DNA of 7,286 nt from an uncultured Selenomonadales bacterium (GTDB lineage Bacteria; Bacillota; Negativicutes; Selenomonadales; Selenomonadaceae): NCBI GenBank assembly GCA_937915885.1, contig CALGGP010000171.1:1-7286 (forward strand). The letters are read 5' to 3'. Position 1 is the stretch's first letter. Every line of letters starts with the position of its first letter. Made by a program: the position numbers and the translations under genes. The notes below the pieces were generated by a model. That model was not told the origin of the DNA, did not search any database, and was given only the letters and a program-made list of their open reading frames with translations. Below are positions 1 to 6,431 of this stretch, in pieces.

Positions 1-2664
1 GAATTTGGTGCCGTCGGCGAACGGAGCCTCCAACGTCAATTGCGTCGATGACCCGCGATTGAGAATGACGACGGCGGCTTGCGTGCCGTTGGTGCGAGCA
101 AAGGCGTATATGTCGCCGTCCGCCTTGAGCGTCTCGACGTCGCCGTGCGCGAACAACGCCTTGTTGTTGTTCCTGACGGCAATCACTTTGCGGTAGTATT
201 TGATCAGCTCCTTATCCTCCTTCCCCCAAGGATAGGTGCGACGGCAGTCGGGATCGGCACTGCCGAAAACGCCCGCCTCGTCGCCGTAATAAATCGTCGG
301 CATGCCCGGATAACCCATCAGAAAAACCGTCGCCAACTTCAGCCGAGCCTTGCCGAGCCGATAATCAAAATCCTCGAGCGTAGCCTGCGCGACGCCTTCT
401 TTGCCGCCGCCGAATTTATATATCGCTCTGATCGTGTCGTGCGAGTCGACGATATTCATCAGATCGTAGAGCGCTTCGCGCGGATAATTTTGTCGGAGTA
501 TCTTCAACTCTTCGTCCGCCGCCTTCGCGTCGCCCTGCATCAAAAACAGATCGCCGATCGCAAACGACAATTTGTAATTCATCACCGAGTCGAACTGATC
601 GCCCGTGAGGAATTGACTGCCGTCCTGCCAAATTTCGCCGAGCAATAACGGTTCCTTGCCGTCGACGGTGCGAAGTTTTTTAACCTCCGCGCGGACGTTC
701 CGCCAAAAGCCCGACGGAATTTCTTTCGCCACATCGAAACGCCAGCCCGACAGTCCCTCTTTAAACCAGTGAGTTATGACGGCGTCCCTGTCGTAGAGCA
801 GATAATTGCCCAAAGCCGACGAGCGCCGACCGTTTTCACTGCCGGGATAATCCTCGTCGTGGAACGCGACCAGACTCGAAAAGCCCTGCCAATCGTGGTA
901 CGCATACTTGTCGCCCATGTCGTCGCGCGACTTCTCGTTGCGAATGTCAAACCAATTCTCCCAATGGTACGGGCTGAATTCCTGCCCCTCCGCCGTCAAT
1001 TGTTTTGTGACTTCCGCCTTCGCCGCCGCCTCCGTCATATTTTTATTGTTGACGAGATCGTAGACGCGCGACCAATATTCGTAGGCGCCGACCCACTTAT
1101 ACTTGCCGTATCGATCGAAGTAAATCGAATCGTCGCCGACGTGATTGAACACGCCGTCCATGATCAGCCGCATATCGCGCTTGCTCATCTCCGATACCAA
1201 CGTGCGGAACGAGTTCATGTCGCCGAGCAACGGATCGAGATTGCCGTAATCGACCGCATCATACCGATGATTGGAGCAGGCATTCATTATCGGATTGACA
1301 TAGATCGCGGTGATCCCCAAGTCTTTAAGGTAATCCAACTTCTTTGTGATGCCCGCGAGATCGCCGCCGAAGAAATCATTGCACTCCCATTCGTCGTCCT
1401 GTTCGGGCGATTTGCTGTGATTCGCCGGCAGATCGTTCCAAGCCCGATGTTGGACGAGCTGATGTCCGCGCGCCGATTGCCGAGCCTTGTCATTGCTCTT
1501 GTCGCCGTTGAAAAATCTGTCGGGGAAAATCTGATAGACGACCGCCTCTTTCGCCCAGTCCGGCGTATGATAATCGGCGCTGTACACCGTCAGCTGATAC
1601 GGCTTCGCGCCGCGCAGTTTGACTTCGCCGACATGCCCCGACTTCGCATCGTCGCCGTACTCTTTTACGTTGTTGAGCAAAAATTTATAGCCGTAAATGC
1701 CGTTGCTCTTCGGATTGAACGTCACCGACCACAGATCGCGATCGCCCTTCGTCCCCGCCAACTTCATTCGATAGGTCTCAACGTCGCCTTCCGAAAAATC
1801 GGGATTGTACTCGTCGCCGCCCTTGGCAGTGAGTTTCGCCTTGTAAAGGATCAACTTTGCGTCCTGAACGTCGCCGTGTTGAGTGGCGATCGACAGCGTG
1901 ATCGGCTCGCCGACTTTCACCGCCTCAAACGGCACCCGATAATCGCTGCTCCAAGAGTCGTGGAAAATTTTATCCTCGTGAATCCGCCCGTCATCAACAA
2001 TCAATCGATGCTCCGCGCGGTCGTAGTAAAACGTCACCTTGCCGCTCTGCGCGATGTCGATCGTCTGACTCAACGGCGCACCGCCCCTTTGATTGACGAT
2101 GACATCATACGAGCCGGCTTTCAAATTCACGTCGGTCTGATAAAATTGATCGAGCATCAGATCGTACATCGTGAAGGTGCCGAAACTGCCGCTGAGCTTG
2201 GGCAGTTCCGATTCGCCGAGCATTTTATACGACGTGCTGTCTTTGATCTTGTGCGTGATGTCGTTGTAATAAAACGTGACGCGCTCCGGCTTCGCGAGAT
2301 TCAACTGAACGTTGGCGCCGTCAAAATTCCCGTCGAGCCCGTAATTCTCCGCCCAACTCCCGTTGAGCGCAACCTTGTAATAATACGCGCCCGCGGGCAA
2401 ATCGACGGTGTAAGAATAAAAGCCGTTGCCGATATCCTTCATGCGCGTCGTCATGTCGGACGGATCCCAATCTTTGGCGGCTCCGGCTCGACTTTGCACC
2501 GTGCCCGCGATCACGACGACGCGATCCGATTGCGCAAAGGCAATGCTCGTCTCAACCGTCGAAGTCAAAAAGTTGTTCGGAACGGTCGCCGTCATCGGCA
2601 CGCTCAACAGATGCATCGACAGCGCCAGCCCCATACTTCGCGCGATAAATTTTTTTCGATTCAT
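1..2664 (-). CDS. Secreted GH13 alpha-amylase / amylopullulanase-like glycosidase (partial, 3' end outside window)
   Basis: Hydrolyses alpha-glucans (starch, pullulan or maltodextrin) outside the cytoplasm. 888 codons are open from ATG 2664 to the window edge with no stop, so the C-terminus is missing. GGAGGGA lies 6 bases before the ATG. Residues 1-45 look like a long signal peptide (NRKK, hydrophobic core, AFAQ). Residues about 48-141 resemble an X25 pullulanase module (W66, GNGFYSYTVDLPAGAYYYK). Residues 153-225 look like a second, diverged module. Residues about 228-350 are CBM34/N-domain-like. The catalytic barrel starts near 369 (AVVYQIFPDRFFNGD). GH13 region I is DGVFNHVG at 503-510; region II is GWRFDVAKE with nucleophile D644; region III is LLGEIW with acid/base E677; region IV is DSHD with D743. 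All catalytic residues are present. The C-terminal beta domain begins after about 835. It lies 37 bases after the porin, probably in the same operon. Exact specificity (alpha-1,4, alpha-1,6 or both) cannot be read from sequence alone. Confidence 0.95.
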   Translation of the reverse strand, partial: MNRKKFIARSMGLALSMHLLSVPMTATVPNNFLTSTVETSIAFAQSDRVVVIAGTVQSRAGAAKDWDPSDMTTRMKDIGNGFYSYTVDLPAGAYYYKVALNGSWAENYGLDGNFDGANVQLNLAKPERVTFYYNDITHKIKDSTSYKMLGESELPKLSGSFGTFTMYDLMLDQFYQTDVNLKAGSYDVIVNQRGGAPLSQTIDIAQSGKVTFYYDRAEHRLIVDDGRIHEDKIFHDSWSSDYRVPFEAVKVGEPITLSIATQHGDVQDAKLILYKAKLTAKGGDEYNPDFSEGDVETYRMKLAGTKGDRDLWSVTFNPKSNGIYGYKFLLNNVKEYGDDAKSGHVGEVKLRGAKPYQLTVYSADYHTPDWAKEAVVYQIFPDRFFNGDKSNDKARQSARGHQLVQHRAWNDLPANHSKSPEQDDEWECNDFFGGDLAGITKKLDYLKDLGITAIYVNPIMNACSNHRYDAVDYGNLDPLLGDMNSFRTLVSEMSKRDMRLIMDGVFNHVGDDSIYFDRYGKYKWVGAYEYWSRVYDLVNNKNMTEAAAKAEVTKQLTAEGQEFSPYHWENWFDIRNEKSRDDMGDKYAYHDWQGFSSLVAFHDEDYPGSENGRRSSALGNYLLYDRDAVITHWFKEGLSGWRFDVAKEIPSGFWRNVRAEVKKLRTVDGKEPLLLGEIWQDGSQFLTGDQFDSVMNYKLSFAIGDLFLMQGDAKAADEELKILRQNYPREALYDLMNIVDSHDTIRAIYKFGGGKEGVAQATLEDFDYRLGKARLKLATVFLMGYPGMPTIYYGDEAGVFGSADPDCRRTYPWGKEDKELIKYYRKVIAVRNNNKALFAHGDVETLKADGDIYAFARTNGTQAAVVILNRGSSTQLTLEAPFADGTKF

Positions 2665-2670
2665 ATGCAC

Positions 2671-2677
2671 TCCCTCC
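2671..2677 (-). promoter_or_regulatory. Ribosome binding site of the amylase gene
   Basis: Minus strand GGAGGGA lies 6 bases before ATG 2664. It fixes the start of the left-hand gene, whose stop is outside the window. No terminator is present in the 37 bases between it and the porin stop. Confidence 0.8.
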
Positions 2678-2701
2678 GATCGTCAATGAATTTTAATCGG
2701 T

Positions 2702-4108
2702 TCAGAAGTGAAAATCCAGTTGCGAACGGAAGATTTTGCGTTTGCTGTGATCGGCGGGAGAATTGACGCTGTTGCCCTCGGTGATCTTGGCGTACATGCT
2801 CTCCCACTCGACGTTCTTATACGGCACGACCTTAAAGCCGACGTACCAACCCTTGATGCCGTTTGAATATGTCGGACCTCTGGTCGTCCACTCGTCATCG
2901 TGCCCCCAGTCGCCCGCCGCGCCGAGCTTCACCCATTTCGCATAGAGACCGTAGGAGCCCGGCTTATTGAGATCGGTGCCCTTGTATTCGAGCTTGCCCG
3001 CCAAGTCGTAATCCCAATCGTCGCCGTTGAAATACGTCCCGTAATTCGATGCGTCCGTCTTGACATACGACGCGGTGAGCGCCAGACTTTTCGACAGCTT
3101 AAATTTTAAATCGGCGCCGTAGGCATTCGTCGCGTCCATCCAATAGCCCCTGCCGGTGTTGTGATCGTATTTGTGATCGATGACGCGCGAGTAAACCAAA
3201 TTCGCGTCGATGTATTTGCCGATCGGTCCCCAAAGATTGATCGCCGCATAGGTCGGAACGCTGCCCTCGTCGCCGTCGTAAGTCGGAGCCCAATAATCGC
3301 CGCTCAACCACCAACCATGCCCGTGCTCGATCGGGTGATAGAACGAGATCGCGTCCATCGGATTGCCCCACAAAAGATTTTGCATGCCGATCCCGTTCCA
3401 TTTGCGCCCAACGTTGACGTACCAATCTTTACCGAGCGTCGCCTCGACCCAAATGTTGGAGATCGAGCCGTTATGATTTTCATCGTTGGCGGAGTTGTCG
3501 TGCGCCGCATGAGAAAATTTCGTGCCGACGATCTCTCCGTTCTGAATGGTGTAGCCCTTCAACGCCTCACTCTGACGATAGTGCGCATTTTTTTCGATGG
3601 TGAAACGCGCCTTGAATCGATCGGACACCTTCAATTGCCCCTCGAGATCGGCATAAAATCTGTTGTTGTAATTGCTGTAAAGCCCGTCGTCATTGCCGCC
3701 CTGCACTCGCGCCAAGCCCCAAATTTGAAAATGCTCCTGCTGTTTTTTGAGCTTGTCGATCTCCTCGTCGTGCTGATCGACGCGATTTTTTAAAATCTCG
3801 ATCTCCGACGCATACTCGTTGGAAAGTTTTTCCAAGACCGCCTGACTGCCGATATTGCCGCCGCCCTTGAGCATCGCCTTCGCCACGATCGTTGCCATCT
3901 CGTAACGCGTCATGGATCGTCCGCCCTGAAAAGTCCCGTCGCCCATGCCTTCGATGATACCGTCCTTCGCCAGATAGTCCAGCGCTTCGTAGCTCCAATG
4001 ATCCTTCGGAACGTCGCTGAAACTGTCCGCGCCCGCCGCCAACGCCGTACTCGACAGCCCGAGGCTGAGCCCGAGCAACAGCGCCGCAGTCTTTCTGTTG
4101 AATCTCAT
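2702..4108 (-). CDS. SLH-domain outer-membrane porin (OmpM/Mep45 type)
   Basis: Predicted outer-membrane channel tethered to peptidoglycan; 468 residues. Residues 1-25 form a signal peptide (MRFNRKTAALLLGLSLGLSS, then TALAA). Residues 28-80 form one SLH domain (FSDVPKDHWSYEALDYLAKD ... RYEMATIVAKAM). Residues about 88-126 are heptad-like and charged (coiled-coil spacer). From about 128 to the end the protein is rich in alternating aromatic/polar segments typical of beta-strands, and it closes with SQLDFHF, a C-terminal Phe as in outer-membrane barrel signals. In Negativicutes, SLH porins bind polyamine-modified peptidoglycan and tether the outer membrane. Its place between an alpha-glucoside PTS gene and a secreted amylase suggests, by inference, that this copy passes maltodextrins, an analogue of LamB. 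AAAGGGTG lies 7 bases before the ATG. Architecture is certain; substrate is inferred. Confidence 0.93.
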   Translation of the reverse strand: MRFNRKTAALLLGLSLGLSSTALAAGADSFSDVPKDHWSYEALDYLAKDGIIEGMGDGTFQGGRSMTRYEMATIVAKAMLKGGGNIGSQAVLEKLSNEYASEIEILKNRVDQHDEEIDKLKKQQEHFQIWGLARVQGGNDDGLYSNYNNRFYADLEGQLKVSDRFKARFTIEKNAHYRQSEALKGYTIQNGEIVGTKFSHAAHDNSANDENHNGSISNIWVEATLGKDWYVNVGRKWNGIGMQNLLWGNPMDAISFYHPIEHGHGWWLSGDYWAPTYDGDEGSVPTYAAINLWGPIGKYIDANLVYSRVIDHKYDHNTGRGYWMDATNAYGADLKFKLSKSLALTASYVKTDASNYGTYFNGDDWDYDLAGKLEYKGTDLNKPGSYGLYAKWVKLGAAGDWGHDDEWTTRGPTYSNGIKGWYVGFKVVPYKNVEWESMYAKITEGNSVNSPADHSKRKIFRSQLDFHF

Positions 4109-4120
4109 CCGATAACACCC

Positions 4121-4149
4121 TTTCTAAAATAAATTTTTGGTGATGTCAA
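4121..4149 (-). promoter_or_regulatory. Possible internal promoter at the PTS-porin junction
   Basis: A perfect TTGACA (4149-4144, overlapping the PTS stop codon) is 17 bases from TAGAAA (4126-4121; 4 of 6 to TATAAT). Transcription would begin near 4114, only about six bases before the porin ATG at 4108 and past its ribosome binding site, so the message would be almost leaderless. This weighs against it being the main porin promoter. Confidence 0.2.
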
Positions 4150-6293
4150 AAGCTGATGACGGTATCTTTTGAGCACTCGACCGTCTTGCCGGTGTCCTTT
4201 TTCATGTTCGGGAAGTCCGCCGAGTTGGTGATCGCCATGACGACAACATCTTTCAACCCCGCGTCTTTGATGACTTGCCTGTCGATCTTGACGAGCGGAT
4301 CGCCGAGCTTGACTTTGTCGCCCGCCTTCGTGAGAAGCGTAAAGCCCTTGCCCTTGAGCCCGACGGTATCGATGCCGATGTGGATCAACATTTCGGCGCC
4401 GTTGGCGAAACGCAATCCGACCGCATGCTTGGACTCTTCAAAGACCATGGTGATCTCCGAATCGGTAGGTGCAACAACGGTATCGCACGTCGGCTCGATC
4501 GCTACGCCGTCGCCCATCATCTTTTTCGAGAACATCTCGTCGGGCACCTCCGACATGTCGATCGCTTTGCCGTCGACGACCGCGCGGAGAAATACCGGCA
4601 CGCTCAACACATGTGGTACGGCAGCCGTCGGAGTCGAAACCGTAACGGGCGGCGGAGGAGCAACCGCGTCGTCGGGAGCGTTTAGAAGTGCTTCAAAGCG
4701 TTCGCGCACTTGCGGAACGCTCAAGCCGACAATGACTTGGATCGCCCGACCGTTGTGCACGAGACCGTGAGCGCCGTGCTCGGAGAATGTGCCGACATCT
4801 TTGACGAGGCTGTCGTCCTTGACGGTGACGCGCAATCTGGTCGCGCAGTTGGTGACATCGACGATATTATTTTTGCCGCCGAGGTCTTGTAAGAAATACG
4901 CCGCTTTGATATCGCGCTCGTCGCCCGAGGGAGCCGCCGCACCTGCCGCGCCGCCGCCTTGACCTTTGCTCGCCTTGTATTCGGCTTTGGAGATCAACTT
5001 GTCGCCGCCGGGCTCGTCGCCGCGACCGGGCGTCTTGATATCGAAGTGCAGGATCAAAAATCTGAACACGAAGAAATAAACTACGGTAAAGCACAGCCCG
5101 ATCACAATCTGAGTAAGGTAGGTGCCGGAGTGATTTGTCCAAAGCGGAATCCAGTTTTGAAAGAGCGCCGCATCGAGAAGACCGCCGCCGAAGTTGCCGG
5201 TGACGCCGAAAGCGTACATGGTCGAGGCGAGAGTGGCGGCAAGGCATGCGTGGACGAAGAACAGCGCGGGCGCGACGAACAGGAAGGTAAATTCAAGCGG
5301 CTCGGTGATGCCGCAGAGGACGGCAACGACCGCCGCCGGTGCCACGAGTGCGGCGATTTTTTTGCGACGGTCGGGCTTGGCGGTGGCGTAGAGCGCGAGC
5401 GCGATGCCCGGGCAGCCGAAGAGTTTGCTCATGCCGTGGAGTGAGAAGCCGCCTTGAGGATAGAGTTCGATCAACGGCTTGGTCGACTCGGCAAATTGTC
5501 TGATGTGCTCGAGCCAATAAGCGTTGAGCCCGTTGTCGACAACCGCCGGACCGAAAATGAACGGCAGATAAATGAAGTGATGCAAGCCCGTCGGGATCAA
5601 GAATCGCTCGAGGAATGTGTAAAGCCAGACGCCGAACACGCCCGAGCTCGTCAAAAATACTTGCAACGAGGCGATCGCCGCCTGAACTTGCGGCCAGACG
5701 AGGCAGAAGATGTAAGTCACGGGGATCATCAAGCCGAAGCCGGCGACGACGACCAGCGACGAGCCCTTGAAAATTCCCATGTACTCGGGGACGTTGACAT
5801 CGAACAATTTGTTGTGCAGCCAGACCGAGATCGACGAGATGATGATCGCGCCGACGATACCGGTATCGAGCGTCTTGATGTTGGCAATCATCGTGAGACC
5901 GCTGCCGGGCTTGGCGTCTTGAGTGAAGTCGACGCCGAAATTCGGTCCCCACAAATTCATCATCGCTTGAATGAAGTAGTTGAAGATCATGAAGATGAGA
6001 AATGATTCCATGGCGGCGCGGGCGTTTTCTTTCTTCGCCAGCCCGATCGGCAGTCCGATACAGAACAGCAACGCCATCTGATTAAAGACCGTCCAAGAGC
6101 CCTGCTCGACGATGTACCAAAACTTCCACCACGCCGTTCCTTCCTCGGCGATCGAGCCCAAAATCATAGGATTTTTGCTCAAGATGGAAATACCGACGAG
6201 AATACCGAACACGCCGAACATGATGACCGGAGTGAACATCGCGCCTCCGAACCGTTGAACCTTTTGCATGATGACGTCTTTGTCGATATTCAT
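4146..6293 (-). CDS. PTS alpha-glucoside (maltose-type) transporter, fused EIICBA
   Basis: Inner-membrane permease that imports and phosphorylates an alpha-glucoside using phosphate from HPr; 715 residues. The IIC domain, about 1-425, is strongly GlvC/MalP-like (QRFGGAMFTP, GVDFTQDA, GSGLTM, LERFLIPTGLHHFIY, GITEPLEFTFLF at 328-339). A Gly/Ala-rich linker at about 445-456 leads to IIB at about 462-538, with phospho-acceptor Cys483 in TNCATRLRV. A Pro-rich linker at 540-560 leads to a Crr-type IIA at about 575-715, with active His638 in LIHIGIDTV and the supporting His623 in SKHAVGL. All three phosphotransfer elements look intact. Start chosen at ATG 6293 because AGGAGGTG lies 7 bases upstream; a longer reading from 6350 would only add 19 residues translated from the leader hairpin. 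Maltose is the likeliest substrate from family resemblance; trehalose, sucrose or other alpha-glucosides are not excluded. Confidence 0.95.
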   Translation of the reverse strand: MNIDKDVIMQKVQRFGGAMFTPVIMFGVFGILVGISILSKNPMILGSIAEEGTAWWKFWYIVEQGSWTVFNQMALLFCIGLPIGLAKKENARAAMESFLIFMIFNYFIQAMMNLWGPNFGVDFTQDAKPGSGLTMIANIKTLDTGIVGAIIISSISVWLHNKLFDVNVPEYMGIFKGSSLVVVAGFGLMIPVTYIFCLVWPQVQAAIASLQVFLTSSGVFGVWLYTFLERFLIPTGLHHFIYLPFIFGPAVVDNGLNAYWLEHIRQFAESTKPLIELYPQGGFSLHGMSKLFGCPGIALALYATAKPDRRKKIAALVAPAAVVAVLCGITEPLEFTFLFVAPALFFVHACLAATLASTMYAFGVTGNFGGGLLDAALFQNWIPLWTNHSGTYLTQIVIGLCFTVVYFFVFRFLILHFDIKTPGRGDEPGGDKLISKAEYKASKGQGGGAAGAAAPSGDERDIKAAYFLQDLGGKNNIVDVTNCATRLRVTVKDDSLVKDVGTFSEHGAHGLVHNGRAIQVIVGLSVPQVRERFEALLNAPDDAVAPPPPVTVSTPTAAVPHVLSVPVFLRAVVDGKAIDMSEVPDEMFSKKMMGDGVAIEPTCDTVVAPTDSEITMVFEESKHAVGLRFANGAEMLIHIGIDTVGLKGKGFTLLTKAGDKVKLGDPLVKIDRQVIKDAGLKDVVVMAITNSADFPNMKKDTGKTVECSKDTVISF

Positions 6294-6301
6294 GATGTGA
6301 C

Positions 6302-6321
6302 ACCTCCTTTTTTTTGGAGGT
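6302..6321 (-). promoter_or_regulatory. Hairpin pairing the PTS Shine-Dalgarno with an upstream anti-SD copy
   Basis: On the minus-strand RNA, ACCUCC (6321-6316) is followed by eight A (6315-6308) and then GGAGGU (6307-6302), a perfect 6-base-pair stem with an A8 loop. The second arm is the Shine-Dalgarno of the PTS gene (AGGAGGTG at 6308-6301, 7 bases before ATG 6293). In a transcript containing both arms the ribosome binding site would be masked. The inverted repeat is seen directly; a regulatory role is inferred. Confidence 0.5.
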
Positions 6322-6350
6322 AGAATAAATAAAAAAAGCCGCGACTTCAA
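6322..6350 (-). promoter_or_regulatory. Candidate sigma-70 type promoter for the PTS-porin-amylase operon
   Basis: TTGAAG (6350-6345; 4 of 6 matches to TTGACA) and TATTCT (6327-6322; 4 of 6 to TATAAT) are 17 bases apart. The -35 element lies in the terminator loop and the spacer includes its T-run. Predicted start of transcription is near 6315, giving a leader of about 22 bases with the ribosome binding site intact. Matches are moderate, and AT-rich leaders yield such pairs by chance. Confidence 0.3.
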
Positions 6351-6366
6351 TCAGTTGGCGGCTTTT
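6331..6366 (-). terminator. Rho-independent terminator between regulator and PTS gene
   Basis: A 9-base-pair stem, AAAAGCCGC (6334-6342) with GCGGCTTTT (6358-6366), encloses a 15-base loop. On the minus strand it is followed by a run of seven T (6337-6331), giving a classic terminator for the regulator transcript. It also ends in TTTT on the plus strand, so it could work in both directions. It lies 37 bases upstream of the PTS start codon, so any transcript starting further upstream must read through it to reach the operon. Confidence 0.75.
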
Positions 6367-6385
6367 CGGATCGGCGACACAAAAC

Positions 6386-6400
6386 GGTGTTCGATTACAT
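6386..6400 (-). promoter_or_regulatory. Candidate cre site (CcpA-type catabolite control)
   Basis: Minus strand ATGTAATCGAACACC matches the degenerate cre consensus WTGNAANCGNWNNCW at 14 of 15 positions, failing only at the last base. It lies in the gap before a sugar PTS operon, where carbon catabolite control is expected. The consensus is loose, and CcpA in this organism is assumed, not seen. Confidence 0.35.
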
Positions 6401-6410
6401 TTTACGTAAT
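6394..6410. promoter_or_regulatory. Imperfect palindrome, candidate operator for the RpiR-type regulator
   Basis: ATTACATTTTACGTAAT has perfect 5-base arms (ATTAC / GTAAT) around a 7-base centre, and contains the 8-base palindrome TTACGTAA at 6402-6409. It is the most symmetrical AT-rich element between the regulator and its probable target. It overlaps the candidate cre by seven bases. Assignment to this regulator is inferred from position only. Confidence 0.4.
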
Positions 6411-6431
6411 TTGTTTCATGCCCAAAAAAAA

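Noticed and set aside
79..648. A 189-codon open frame on the plus strand
   Set aside because: Antisense to the catalytic part of the amylase (regions III and IV); same codon-bias artefact.
2620..2664. Twin-arginine signal on the amylase (NRKKFIA)
   Set aside because: The second Arg of the twin pair is Lys, and the rest fits an ordinary Sec signal; RR is nearly always required.
2665..2701. TTGACG as a -35 element before the amylase
   Set aside because: A -10 at 16-18 bases would fall at or past the start codon, and no such hexamer is seen.
769..2766. A 665-codon open frame on the plus strand
   Set aside because: It lies wholly antisense to the amylase, whose translation contains all GH13 motifs in order. 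Rare use of TTA, CTA and TCA codons in the real gene leaves the antisense frame open. The product is repetitive Ile/Val/Arg with no recognisable domain, and no ribosome binding site was noted.
3161..3793. A 210-codon open frame on the plus strand
   Set aside because: Antisense to the porin barrel; no domain and no ribosome binding site recognised.
5293..5952. A 219-codon minus-strand frame inside the PTS gene
   Set aside because: A shifted frame of the IIC domain, Arg/His-rich without hydrophobic segments, whereas the main frame gives clear GlvC-like membrane sequence.
6294..6350. N-terminal extension of the PTS protein from ATG 6350
   Set aside because: The extra 19 residues would be coded by the terminator T-run and SD hairpin; the strong SD is placed for ATG 6293, where family similarity also starts.
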